Assembly (NCBI GenBank): GCA_024644725.1
Contig: JAHEHE010000007.1
Span: 1 to 54,635, forward strand
Reading direction: 5' to 3'
Source: Flavobacteriaceae bacterium
Lineage (GTDB): Bacteria > Bacteroidota > Bacteroidia > Flavobacteriales > Flavobacteriaceae
Length of the DNA stretch: 54,635 nucleotides
The position numbers and the translations under genes are program-made. Shown piece by piece: positions 24,698 through 33,263 of the stretch. Positions within the stretch are counted from its first letter, which is position 1; each line of letters begins with the position of its first letter. The notes under the pieces are model-generated. The model was not told the origin of the DNA. It did no database searches and saw only the letters and a program-made list of their open reading frames with translations.

Positions 24698-26095
24698 CTA
24701 TTGATCCGCCCTGAATTTTTGAATCAACGAACAGATCTGTTCATTTTGCTCCAGGGACGGGAAGAGTTTGAGCACCAGGTCGAGATCCTCAAGATCTTCT
24801 TTCAGTGCAATTTCCATGAAATACAGGGATTCCTTTTCTTTTTGAACCATCAGGTGAAGGCCTGCCAATCGATAGGTGATTTCAGAATCGTTCTTGTATT
24901 TCTCTCGGGCGTCGAGGAGCACTCGAATGCCTTCGTGGTATTCGCCGAGAAAATGCAGCACATCCGCAAGGGCGACAAAGACTTCAAGTCGATCGTCCTT
25001 GAGTCCGATGCATTTGTAATAGGCCCTTACTGCCTCCTCAAACAAATTAAGCTTCAAGTTAATCTCGGCAAATTTGTGCCAGTACAGGTTATTCTCCTCA
25101 TCGATGCTGAGCGCTTTGTTCACGTAGAACAGCGCCTTGTGAAAATTGTTGTGCTCTATGAAAATATCGGCCAATGCGAGCCAGCCCTTGTCCAAAAGCG
25201 GGTCCTCATTGACAGTCTTGTTGTAAAAGTCGATAGCGTCGTTCCGGCGGTCGAGTTTCTCATAGCATTTGCCGATTCTGAGAAATGCAAAGGAGGTCTC
25301 CGTATCGAGCTCCATGGTTTTCTGATAGAATTCTATCGCCTCCTCGTAATGCCCCAGTTCCTCAAGCGTTTTTGCTTTTTCCAGGTGGGCCCCGATAAAA
25401 TTCTCATCGATTAAAATGGCATATTCAAAGGCGTGCAGTGCCTTGGCATAGTCGAACACAATATAATACTGACGTCCGAGCTGGTGCCATGCAATTTCGC
25501 TGTACGGATCCTTTTCGATGTAGTCATTGAGATAGTCGATGGCCTGATCATGCTGCTTCATCATGTCGAAACAGTAGATCACGTTGTACAAAGAAGAGTA
25601 ATTCTCGTACTCCACTTCCAGGCTCTTGGCAAAATTCATGCGAGCCGTATCAAACTCCTCCAGGAACAGGTATTCCATTCCGATCATGGACAAGATCTCT
25701 GCATCCTCATCAGCAAACAAAAGGGCTGTTTGAAGACTATCTACAGCCCTTCTGTGCTCTCCCCTCTTTGAGTATATTGTTGCTTGTTGAATAAACACTT
25801 CTTCATTGGAAGGTTCTATTTCCTTAAGATGATCCAGAATCTTTTCCGCTTTATCCAACTTTTCATCCATGATTAGCAATTCTACCTGAATGAGTTTCAG
25901 TGCCACTGAGGCGGGGTGCTGCTCGAGCCCCAATTGAAGTGCTTTTTTGGCCAGGGAGAACTTTCCACTGTCGACATAGAACAGGATGATCTCCTCAAAT
26001 TCGTTGGAGTCGAAGAAGTATACGCTGTTGGTTTTGAGCATCAATTCAAACTTTGATAGTGGGAACTTATCGTCATTATTCGAAAAATGCTGCAT
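24698..26095 (-). CDS. Tetratricopeptide repeat protein
   Basis: The 465-residue soluble protein is built almost wholly from 34-residue TPR units, about eleven to twelve of them (for example AWHQLGRQYYIVFDYAKALHAFEYAI and AFLRIGKCYEKLDRRNDAIDFYNKTV). It has no signal peptide or membrane segment and is acidic. TPR arrays form superhelical scaffolds for protein-protein contacts, so an assembly or adaptor role is likely, but no partner is indicated by its neighbours. It is divergent from pyrR. Confidence 0.9.
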   Translation of the reverse strand: MQHFSNNDDKFPLSKFELMLKTNSVYFFDSNEFEEIILFYVDSGKFSLAKKALQLGLEQHPASVALKLIQVELLIMDEKLDKAEKILDHLKEIEPSNEEVFIQQATIYSKRGEHRRAVDSLQTALLFADEDAEILSMIGMEYLFLEEFDTARMNFAKSLEVEYENYSSLYNVIYCFDMMKQHDQAIDYLNDYIEKDPYSEIAWHQLGRQYYIVFDYAKALHAFEYAILIDENFIGAHLEKAKTLEELGHYEEAIEFYQKTMELDTETSFAFLRIGKCYEKLDRRNDAIDFYNKTVNEDPLLDKGWLALADIFIEHNNFHKALFYVNKALSIDEENNLYWHKFAEINLKLNLFEEAVRAYYKCIGLKDDRLEVFVALADVLHFLGEYHEGIRVLLDAREKYKNDSEITYRLAGLHLMVQKEKESLYFMEIALKEDLEDLDLVLKLFPSLEQNEQICSLIQKFRADQ

Positions 26096-26218
26096 ACTTC
26101 TTCGTTTAGCTTGACACTAAATTAGCATTGTTTCATCCGGTTCGGAAAATGGCATTTAGATTTTCTTAACAATTTAATTAACACTTCAAATTTTCACTTC
26201 CCATCACAAAAAAAACTG

Positions 26219-26226
26219 TAACTTTG
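26219..26226 (+). promoter_or_regulatory. -7 box (TAACTTTG) of the pyrR-pyrB operon
   Basis: A perfect TAnnTTTG lies 31 bases before the pyrR ATG. An in-frame GTG at 26228 lies two bases after it and so cannot be the start of a leadered mRNA. Confidence 0.55.
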
Positions 26227-26257
26227 CTTGTGGATTTCAAGCCACAGGAAAGCTATC

Positions 26258-26806
26258 ATGGCCAAAAAGACTCTACTTGACGAAAAAGAGATGTACATCA
26301 TTCTCCATCGTTTGGCCTGTCAACTCATCGAAAATCACCAGGACTTCAAAGAGACGATTTTGATCGGCATTCAGCCGCGCGGGGTGTTTTTCGCAGATCG
26401 ACTGGTCAAGATCCTAAGCGAGGATTACAAGATTGAAAACATTAAGCTCGGTAAGTTGGACATCACCTTCTACCGAGATGATTTCAGGAGAAGGGAAGAC
26501 CCGATCGCCGCGAGCTCTACGGACATCAATTTCGTTGTAGACAACAAGAATGTAGTTTTTATCGATGATGTTCTGTACTCCGGACGAAGTGTCAGATCAG
26601 CACTGACAGCGATCCAGGCGTTTGGAAGACCTAAAAACATCGAGCTCCTTGTTTTGATCGATCGACGATTCAGCAGGCACCTACCGATTCAGCCGGATTA
26701 CAAGGGAAGGCAGGTTGACGTGATCAAAGACGAGCGTGTGCTTGTGGAATGGAGCGAAAATATGAAAAAAGACAAAGTCTGTATTGTGAGTTCGGAATCT
26801 CCCTGA
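26258..26806 (+). CDS. pyrR: PyrR-like phosphoribosyltransferase (pyr regulator / uracil phosphoribosyltransferase)
   Basis: The 182-residue type I phosphoribosyltransferase has the PRPP-binding motif VVFIDDVLYSGRSVRSAL and the PyrR-type N-terminal part ILIGIQPRGVFFADRL. PyrR binds pyr mRNA in Gram-positive bacteria and also has uracil phosphoribosyltransferase activity; in Bacteroidota the enzymatic role may dominate. It precedes pyrB, as is common in this phylum. I saw no obvious PyrR anti-antiterminator hairpin in the 30-base leader. The start at 26258 is set by the promoter box just upstream. Confidence 0.93.
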   Translation: MAKKTLLDEKEMYIILHRLACQLIENHQDFKETILIGIQPRGVFFADRLVKILSEDYKIENIKLGKLDITFYRDDFRRREDPIAASSTDINFVVDNKNVVFIDDVLYSGRSVRSALTAIQAFGRPKNIELLVLIDRRFSRHLPIQPDYKGRQVDVIKDERVLVEWSENMKKDKVCIVSSESP

Positions 26807-26857
26807 CAAGGGTCTTGACCTCAGATATGGATCATATTAATTAATTGCGCAACAGAA

Positions 26858-27790
26858 ATGGCTAATTTAAGTGTCTCGCACTTACTCGGTATCAAAAATC
26901 TGAAACTCGATGACATTGAATTGATCTTTAAAACCGCTGATCATTTTAAAGAGGTAATCAACCGTCCGATCAAAAAAGTACCGTCATTGCGGGATATTAC
27001 AATTGCCAATCTCTTTTTTGAAAACAGCACACGCACAAGATTGTCCTTCGAGCTTGCTGAAAAAAGGCTATCTGCTGACATCATCAACTTCTCCGCCAGT
27101 CAGTCTTCCGTGAAAAAAGGGGAATCCCTGATCGACACGGTCAACAACATCCTCTCCATGAAGGTGGACATCATTGTGATGCGACATCCCAATGAGGGAG
27201 CAGGTGATTTTCTGTCACGGCACGTCGACGCGAGAATCGTAAATGCGGGAGACGGAGCGCATGAGCATCCCACCCAGGCATTGCTGGACTCCTTTTCAAT
27301 ACGGGAAAAGCTCGGCGAGGTCAGAGGCAAGAAAGTAGTGATCATCGGTGACATTCTGCATTCTCGTGTGGCTCTGTCCAATATTTATGCCCTTTTGCTT
27401 CAGGGGGCAGAGGTCAAGCTTTGCGGGCCCACCACGCTGATTCCAAAATACATTACGAGTTTGGGAGTCAGTTACGAGAACAACCTTAAAAAAGCTCTCG
27501 AGTGGTGCGATGTCGCCAACGTGCTTCGCGTTCAGCACGAGCGCATGGACATCAAATACTTCCCTTCGGTTCGGGAATACACCCAGCTTTTCGGCATCAA
27601 CAGAGAATTACTCGATTCGTTGGACAAAGAAATTGTCATTATGCACCCGGGACCTATTAACAGGGGTGTCGAATTGACAAGTGACGTGGCAGACTCGAAG
27701 CAATCCATTATCCTGAACCAGGTAGAGAACGGAGTCGCAATTCGAATGGCAGTCATTTATCTGCTGGCGCAACAGATTTCGAGAAATTAA
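26858..27790 (+). CDS. pyrB: Aspartate carbamoyltransferase catalytic subunit
   Basis: This enzyme condenses carbamoyl phosphate and aspartate in the committed step of pyrimidine synthesis. The 310-residue protein has the carbamoyl-phosphate motif FENSTRTRLSFE, the SVKKGESLIDT loop with its lysine, HPTQALLD and MHPGPINRGVE near the C-terminus. No regulatory pyrI lies in the window, so an unregulated class C-type trimer is possible. It follows pyrR by 51 bases. Confidence 0.97.
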   Translation: MANLSVSHLLGIKNLKLDDIELIFKTADHFKEVINRPIKKVPSLRDITIANLFFENSTRTRLSFELAEKRLSADIINFSASQSSVKKGESLIDTVNNILSMKVDIIVMRHPNEGAGDFLSRHVDARIVNAGDGAHEHPTQALLDSFSIREKLGEVRGKKVVIIGDILHSRVALSNIYALLLQGAEVKLCGPTTLIPKYITSLGVSYENNLKKALEWCDVANVLRVQHERMDIKYFPSVREYTQLFGINRELLDSLDKEIVIMHPGPINRGVELTSDVADSKQSIILNQVENGVAIRMAVIYLLAQQISRN

Positions 27791-27801
27791 GTCAGTTTGA
27801 G

Positions 27802-28155
27802 ATGAAAAAGAAAGAAACCCCGGAATACACGATCCTATCACCTGATTCCAAGAAGTCCACAAAGGGTGTTGATGAAATCGATGATTTTTTTTCAGAACTT
27901 AAAGAAAATTTCTCTAAATTTAAAAACAGCAACCTGATTTTAGATTTTTCTCATGTTGTTAACACCGATGAAAGAAAAATCTTATTATTTTCGCCAATGT
28001 GTGGGAGGCAGAAAGATCAGAACAAATCTTTTGTAATTGTAAGTGAGGGAATCAATTTAGATGATATCCCTGAAGAAATGGTAGTGGTCCCGACCTTGCA
28101 GGAGGCTCAGGACATAATAGAGATTGAAAATATCGAACGTGATTTAGGATTCTAA
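27802..28155 (+). CDS. Small STAS-like protein
   Basis: The 117-residue cytosolic protein has a pattern resembling STAS/anti-sigma-antagonist folds: a conserved strand NLILDFSHVVNTDERKIL followed by an alpha/beta alternation, ending with an acidic helix. The phosphorylatable Ser of classical antagonists (DxSG) is not visible; the equivalent region reads VVNTDERK. It sits eleven bases after pyrB and upstream of rnz, and homologues here are sometimes labelled ribonuclease Z by neighbourhood. Function unknown. Confidence 0.75.
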   Translation: MKKKETPEYTILSPDSKKSTKGVDEIDDFFSELKENFSKFKNSNLILDFSHVVNTDERKILLFSPMCGRQKDQNKSFVIVSEGINLDDIPEEMVVVPTLQEAQDIIEIENIERDLGF

Positions 28156-28164
28156 ATAGTCTAT

Positions 28165-28530
28165 ATGGTAAAAAAACTACTCTGTCTTATTTTTTTATTA
28201 ACCCTTTCTAACACAGTCTTCGCTCAGGATGACCAGGATGCTCGTGATCTTGAGATACTGGAGAAAGCAGTGATCGGGATACATGACATCGTTGCCTCAC
28301 CGAATCCTTTCAGTGTTACGACGCGTATCCGTTTCATTGCCGATGGTGAGTACGAAATGGACTTCCTTGTCAAGGACCTTCTCGGGAACACCATTCATTC
28401 CCGGAAGCTTGTGACCAAAAAAGGACACAACACCATACCGTTTTTTCGTGAAGATTTGGAATCCGGGATCTATATCTATTCCCTGAAGACCGAAAGCAAG
28501 GTGATTTCGAAGCGTATTGTGATCAAATGA
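28165..28530 (+). CDS. Small exported protein resembling a stand-alone T9SS type A sorting domain
   Basis: The 121-residue protein has a signal peptide (residues 1-20, ending FAQ). The rest resembles the type IX secretion C-terminal sorting domain: SPNPFS, a strand-rich middle with DLLGNTIHSRK, GIYIYSLKT and a C-terminal VISKRIVIK. No cargo domain is attached. It overlaps rnz by four bases (ATGA). It could be a tiny secreted protein, a domain relic, or a protein that only shares the fold. Confidence 0.78.
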   Translation: MVKKLLCLIFLLTLSNTVFAQDDQDARDLEILEKAVIGIHDIVASPNPFSVTTRIRFIADGEYEMDFLVKDLLGNTIHSRKLVTKKGHNTIPFFREDLESGIYIYSLKTESKVISKRIVIK

Positions 28531-29450
28531 GTTTGCGGTTGACCATACTTGGATGCCATTCGGCGACTCCGAGAAGCATGGCCCATCCCTCCGCTCAATA
28601 CCTTGAAATCAACGGAGAGCATCTTCTAATCGATTGTGCCGAAGGGACCCAAATGCAACTCAGGAAATTCGGCGTCAAGTTTTCCAGGATCAAACACGTC
28701 TTTATCTCTCACCTGCACGGCGATCATTTCTATGGCCTGATCGGTCTGATTTCAACCTTCAGCCTGCTTAACCGACAGAATGAATTGCACGTATACGGCC
28801 CTGCAGGACTGAAAGAGATTATCCAAATCCAGCTGAAACTCTCCAAATCATGGATCGATTACCCCCTTCATTTCCATGAGCTGAATTCAAACAAGAGTGA
28901 GCTCATCCTGGATAGTGAGAAAATTGAGGTGCGAACCGTTCCCCTGCGCCATCGCATCTATACCAACGGTTTTCTGTTCCGGGAAAAACCTGCTCCGAGA
29001 AAGCTGAACATGGAAGCCATCTCAAAGCATACGGAGATTGACATTTGCGACTATCAGAACCTCAAAGACGGCAAAGACTTCACTGGTTCGCACGGAACCG
29101 TTTTGACCAATGCGGAATTGACGTTTGACCCTCCTTCCCCCTTGTCCTATGCCTATTGCAGTGACACGACCTATTCCGAGGCAGTGGCGGAAATGATTCA
29201 AAACGTCGATCTTCTCTACCACGAATCGACATTTTTGGAGCAGCATGCTGACCTTGCGGAAACCACGCGGCATTCTACCGCGGCACAGGCGGCCAAAATC
29301 GCTTCAATGGCCGGTGCTAAAAAGCTCATCCTGGGTCATTTTTCGAGCCGCTACAAAGATGTCAACCTGTTTCTGCAGGAAGCTCAGGAGCACTTCGCTG
29401 ACTGCGAATTGTGTGAAGCAGGAAAGGTCTTCGCGGTCGACAATCAATAG
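28527..29450 (+). CDS. rnz: Ribonuclease Z
   Basis: This metallo-beta-lactamase-fold endonuclease trims tRNA precursors at the 3' end. The 307-residue protein has the zinc motif SHLHGDHFYGL (HxHxDH), later histidines in VPLRHRIYTNG and LYHESTFLEQHADLA, and the C-terminal LILGHFSSRY. Length is that of the short tRNase Z form. Its likely substrates include tRNAs without an encoded CCA, such as the tRNA-Pro at 393-467. Confidence 0.95.
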   Translation: MSLRLTILGCHSATPRSMAHPSAQYLEINGEHLLIDCAEGTQMQLRKFGVKFSRIKHVFISHLHGDHFYGLIGLISTFSLLNRQNELHVYGPAGLKEIIQIQLKLSKSWIDYPLHFHELNSNKSELILDSEKIEVRTVPLRHRIYTNGFLFREKPAPRKLNMEAISKHTEIDICDYQNLKDGKDFTGSHGTVLTNAELTFDPPSPLSYAYCSDTTYSEAVAEMIQNVDLLYHESTFLEQHADLAETTRHSTAAQAAKIASMAGAKKLILGHFSSRYKDVNLFLQEAQEHFADCELCEAGKVFAVDNQ

Positions 29451-29577
29451 GCTTGAAGTTGCAGTAAGCTAAAGGCTTAAAATGAGTGGGGAAGCTCGGT
29501 ATTTTAACTGATTTCATTTGCCCTTGGCCATATTTTTTTAGATATTGCGGCTCTAATTCAAAATACTACCGATACAC

Positions 29578-31194
29578 ATGTCGAACAAAATACTTACGCT
29601 TTTACTGCTGTTCCTGCCCTTTTTGACATCCGCTCAGGAGAAGGGGTTGGACGAGAGGATCAACGATAAATTCATGCCTTTGGCCACCTGGTGGGAGAAT
29701 ACTGTACTGACAACTATCCCCGTGGGATCCTACGATATTCCAATTGTTCTGATACTTTTGGTGCTTGGTGCGAGCTTCTTCACGGTGTTTTTCGGTTTTC
29801 CGGCAATTACAAAGTTCAAACTTGCTATTAATACGGTTCGAGGCAAATACGATGCCGTGGATCATCACAGCGTGGAAAAAGTTGAACTGAACGTTGTTGA
29901 CGGCGACCTGGTCGACACGATCAAAGATGAGAGCAAAGACGGAGAAGTCAGTCACTTCCAGGCATTGGCTACGGCTGTTTCGGGTACCGTAGGACTCGGA
30001 AACATTGCCGGGGTGGCGGTAGCCATCGCGGTGGGAGGACCAGGTGCCACTTTCTGGATGATCGTATGTGGTCTGCTGGGAATGTCGACAAAATTTGTAG
30101 AATGCACCCTGGGAGTTCGCTACCGGGATGTGGGTGAAGACGGAACCGTATACGGGGGCCCCATGTACTACCTCAAGCGAGGCCTGCAGGCGCAAAACAA
30201 AGCTGTTCTCGGAAAAGCCCTGGCCCTGATATTCGCCGTACTTTGTGTCGGAGCTTCCTTTGGGGGAGGGAACGCCTTCCAATCGAATCAGGCTGCGGTG
30301 CAGATCGTCAGTCTGCTCGGGATCAGTGGTGGAGGCGTAGGCTTTGTCATCGGTGTAATCATGGCTATTTTGGTTGGAATTGTAATCATCGGGGGCATCA
30401 AGAGAATTGCAAAAATCACCGAAAAGATAGTTCCTTTCATGGCAGTTATCTATGTGGTTGCGGCTCTGATCATCATCTTTTCTAATATCGAACACATCGG
30501 AACGGCAACAAGCATGATCTTCTCGGGAGCCTTCGACCCCATGGCAGGGCTGGGTGGAGTACTTGGTGTGATCATCGTTGGATTTCAACGCGCTGCTTTC
30601 TCCAATGAAGCCGGTGCCGGATCCGCCGCGATCGCGCACTCTGCCGTAAAAACGAAATACCCGGCTTCGGAAGGCGTAGTTGCTTTGCTCGAGCCCTTTA
30701 TAGATACGGTCGTAATCTGTACGATGACTGCCCTGGTAATCATCTTTTTTAACATGGATGCGGGAGCCTTTGATTACGGAAATTCTGCCAACAGTGCGGT
30801 AATGCTGAACTCCTCCGGGGAATACGTGGGAGGGGTCGACCTGACATCGATGGCCTTTGACTCGGTTCTTCCCGGGTTCAGATACATCCTCACTATTGCA
30901 ATCATACTCTTTGCTTTCTCAACTATGATCTCCTGGTCCTACTACGGACTACAGTCCTGGAAATTCCTTTTCGGAAGAGGCAAGGTCGCAGATCTCAGCT
31001 ACAAGTTTCTCTTTCTCGTTTTTGTGATAATTGGCGCCTCTGCTACACTGGATGCGGTCATCAAGTTCTCGGACGCCATGATCCTTGCCCTTGTATTCCC
31101 AAATATGATTGGCCTGATCTTGCTTTATCCAAGAGTGAAGGAGGAAATGAACAGGTACCTCGGAGCCATCAAAGACATGGCCAAAGCAGGATAG
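29578..31194 (+). CDS. Alanine/glycine:cation symporter (AGCS family)
   Basis: The 538-residue inner-membrane carrier couples amino acid uptake to sodium or proton flow. AGCS features include TAVSGTVGLGNIAGVAVAIAVGGPGA, MSTKFVECTLGVRYRD, GGPMYYLKRGL and RAAFSNEAGAGSAAIAHSA. It carries an N-terminal signal-like hydrophobic segment (residues 5-20, ending SAQE) before the first carrier helix, an extension not present in E. coli-type members. Alanine or glycine is the usual substrate. 127 bases upstream are non-coding with no clear promoter consensus. Confidence 0.93.
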   Translation: MSNKILTLLLLFLPFLTSAQEKGLDERINDKFMPLATWWENTVLTTIPVGSYDIPIVLILLVLGASFFTVFFGFPAITKFKLAINTVRGKYDAVDHHSVEKVELNVVDGDLVDTIKDESKDGEVSHFQALATAVSGTVGLGNIAGVAVAIAVGGPGATFWMIVCGLLGMSTKFVECTLGVRYRDVGEDGTVYGGPMYYLKRGLQAQNKAVLGKALALIFAVLCVGASFGGGNAFQSNQAAVQIVSLLGISGGGVGFVIGVIMAILVGIVIIGGIKRIAKITEKIVPFMAVIYVVAALIIIFSNIEHIGTATSMIFSGAFDPMAGLGGVLGVIIVGFQRAAFSNEAGAGSAAIAHSAVKTKYPASEGVVALLEPFIDTVVICTMTALVIIFFNMDAGAFDYGNSANSAVMLNSSGEYVGGVDLTSMAFDSVLPGFRYILTIAIILFAFSTMISWSYYGLQSWKFLFGRGKVADLSYKFLFLVFVIIGASATLDAVIKFSDAMILALVFPNMIGLILLYPRVKEEMNRYLGAIKDMAKAG

Positions 31195-31235
31195 TATGAT
31201 CAACGGGGCAGTATGAAAAAATAGAATTAAAATAC

Positions 31236-32099
31236 ATGCGATTTTACGAATCCCATTTCTGGTACAACAAGAGCCAAAGAAATGGGATTCTGATTTTAGC
31301 AGCCCTCATTACAATCATTCAAATTTTCCTCTATTTTACGGATGAGCTCTTCGCTCCGCCGGAAAGGGCGCACAACGAGGACATGCTTCGAGAAATAGAA
31401 AGAAAGCTCGACTCGATGCAGAGCGAAAGATCCGATGACAGTCGATTTCAAATCTATCCCTTTAATCCGAATTTCATAACCGATTACAAAGGCTATCTCC
31501 TCGGAATGCGCCCTGAAGAAATCGATCGCCTTCTGGCCTTTCGCGAGCAAGGTCGTTTCGTTAGATCTGCTGAGGAGTTTCAAAAGGTAACCGGGGTCAG
31601 TGACAGCCTGCTCGGGCGAATTTCGGTTCATTTCAAGTTCCCAAAATTTGAAAGGAGCGCGTTCAAAACTGCCGCGAACCCCAAAAATGCAGTCTTGAAA
31701 AAGAAAGACCTCAACCGGGCCTCCATTGAAGATTTAAAAAAAGTCAGAGGCATAGGGCCGGTGCTTGCCAAAAGAATAATCTCCTACAGGACCCTCCTGG
31801 GCGGATTCAGCTTTGAGGATCAGCTCGCCGAAGTCTATCACCTCCCTGAAGAGGCCATTGAGAATCTTCAGAGGGAATTTGAGATTCAGGAACCCCCTCA
31901 AATTAAAAGACTCAACATTAACACCGCCAGTTTTAAGCAGATCCTTGATCTGCCTTATATCGACTACGAGCTGACACGCAGAATAATGGCTTTTCGATCC
32001 GAAGAAAAAATCATCACCGATCTCTCTGATTTGAAGAAAATCGACTCTTTTCCGCTCGACAAATATGACAGAATAGCCGTATATTTGTTAGCTGAATAA
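31236..32099 (+). CDS. Membrane-anchored helix-hairpin-helix protein (ComEA-like)
   Basis: The 287-residue protein has one transmembrane helix (residues 18-35) followed by several HhH units. The clearest is DLNRASIEDLKKVRGIGPVLAKRIISYR, about residues 158-185, and a second is LNINTASFKQILDLPYIDYELTRRIMAFR. Such units bind DNA backbones without sequence preference, and ComEA-like proteins help DNA uptake. No other competence gene lies in the window, so the role is inferred from fold only. Confidence 0.88.
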   Translation: MRFYESHFWYNKSQRNGILILAALITIIQIFLYFTDELFAPPERAHNEDMLREIERKLDSMQSERSDDSRFQIYPFNPNFITDYKGYLLGMRPEEIDRLLAFREQGRFVRSAEEFQKVTGVSDSLLGRISVHFKFPKFERSAFKTAANPKNAVLKKKDLNRASIEDLKKVRGIGPVLAKRIISYRTLLGGFSFEDQLAEVYHLPEEAIENLQREFEIQEPPQIKRLNINTASFKQILDLPYIDYELTRRIMAFRSEEKIITDLSDLKKIDSFPLDKYDRIAVYLLAE

Positions 32100-32109
32100 A
32101 AATGATTGC

Positions 32110-33249
32110 ATGAACTTCGAAATTTCAGACACTCAGAAGACAATAGCGCATTCCATCAGGGAGTTCGCGAAGAAACATATCCGGCCCTACATGATGGATT
32201 GGGATGAAAAACAAACGTTCCCAGAAGATCTTTTTCACAAGCTGGGTGAAATGGGATACATGGGTGTACTCGTCCCTGAAAAATATGGAGGCAGTGAAAT
32301 GAACTACCATGAGTACATTACAGTCATCGAGGAGATATCCAAGGTCGACTCATCCATTGGGTTGTCACTAGCTGCTCACAACTCGTTGTGCACCAATCAC
32401 ATCCTGGAGTTTGGAAGCGAAGAGCAAAAGCAAAAATGGCTCCCCAAGCTGGCTCACGGAGAGTGGATCGGCGCCTGGGGACTGACAGAGCACAACACGG
32501 GCAGTGACGCTGGAGGAATGAGCACAACCGCGAAGCCAGACGGGGACCACTACATTCTCAATGGAGCCAAGAACTTCATCACCCATGGAATCAGTGGAGA
32601 CATTGCCGTAGTGGTGGTCAGAACGGGAGAAAAAGGTGACTCCAGGGGAATGACCGCCTTTGTGGTCGAAAAAGGAACGCCGGGCTTCTCATCCGGCAAG
32701 AAGGAAGACAAAATGGGGATGAGAGCCTCGGAAACGGCAGAATTGATTTTCGACAATTGCCGCATCCACAAGGACAACATTCTCGGGGAAGTAGGAGAAG
32801 GTTTCATCCAATCCATGAAGGTTCTGGACGGAGGCCGCATCTCGATAGGCGCATTGTCACTTGGGATTTCTAAAGGGGCTTATGAGGCTTCGTTGAAATA
32901 CGCCAAGGAGAGAGAACAGTTTGGAAGACCGATCAGCCAGTTCCAGGCCATCGCCTTTAAATTGGCCGACATGCTTACCGAAATTGAAGCGTCAGAGCTC
33001 CTTCTTCACAAGGCGGCCAGCATGAAGAACAACGGAGAAAAAGTTGTCAGCATGAGTGCCATGGCCAAGATGTACGCTTCAGAAGTAAGTGTGAAAGTGG
33101 CCAATGAGGCCGTTCAGATTCACGGTGGATATGGATATACCAAGGATTTCCCGGTAGAAAAATTCTATCGTGACGCCAAACTCTGCACGATCGGAGAAGG
33201 AACCTCTGAGATTCAGAAGCTCGTGATCTCAAGAAACATCTTGGCTTAA
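32110..33249 (+). CDS. Acyl-CoA dehydrogenase (short/medium-chain type)
   Basis: The 379-residue flavoprotein oxidises acyl-CoA to enoyl-CoA in the cytoplasm. FAD/substrate motifs include WGLTEHNTGSDAGGM, NGAKNFITHGISGD and REQFGRPISQFQAIAFKLADM. The likely catalytic base is the glutamate in IGEGTSEIQ near the C-terminus. Length is normal. Butyryl-CoA or medium-chain substrates are likely. It starts ten bases after the HhH gene and is convergent with the cca gene. Confidence 0.95.
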   Translation: MNFEISDTQKTIAHSIREFAKKHIRPYMMDWDEKQTFPEDLFHKLGEMGYMGVLVPEKYGGSEMNYHEYITVIEEISKVDSSIGLSLAAHNSLCTNHILEFGSEEQKQKWLPKLAHGEWIGAWGLTEHNTGSDAGGMSTTAKPDGDHYILNGAKNFITHGISGDIAVVVVRTGEKGDSRGMTAFVVEKGTPGFSSGKKEDKMGMRASETAELIFDNCRIHKDNILGEVGEGFIQSMKVLDGGRISIGALSLGISKGAYEASLKYAKEREQFGRPISQFQAIAFKLADMLTEIEASELLLHKAASMKNNGEKVVSMSAMAKMYASEVSVKVANEAVQIHGGYGYTKDFPVEKFYRDAKLCTIGEGTSEIQKLVISRNILA

Positions 33250-33263
33250 TCGATTTCTAAAAC

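Noticed and set aside
29602-30639. Long antisense reading frame inside the AGCS symporter gene
   Set aside because: It is complementary to a well-supported transporter and its low-complexity His/Asp/Ser composition is that of a reversed frame.
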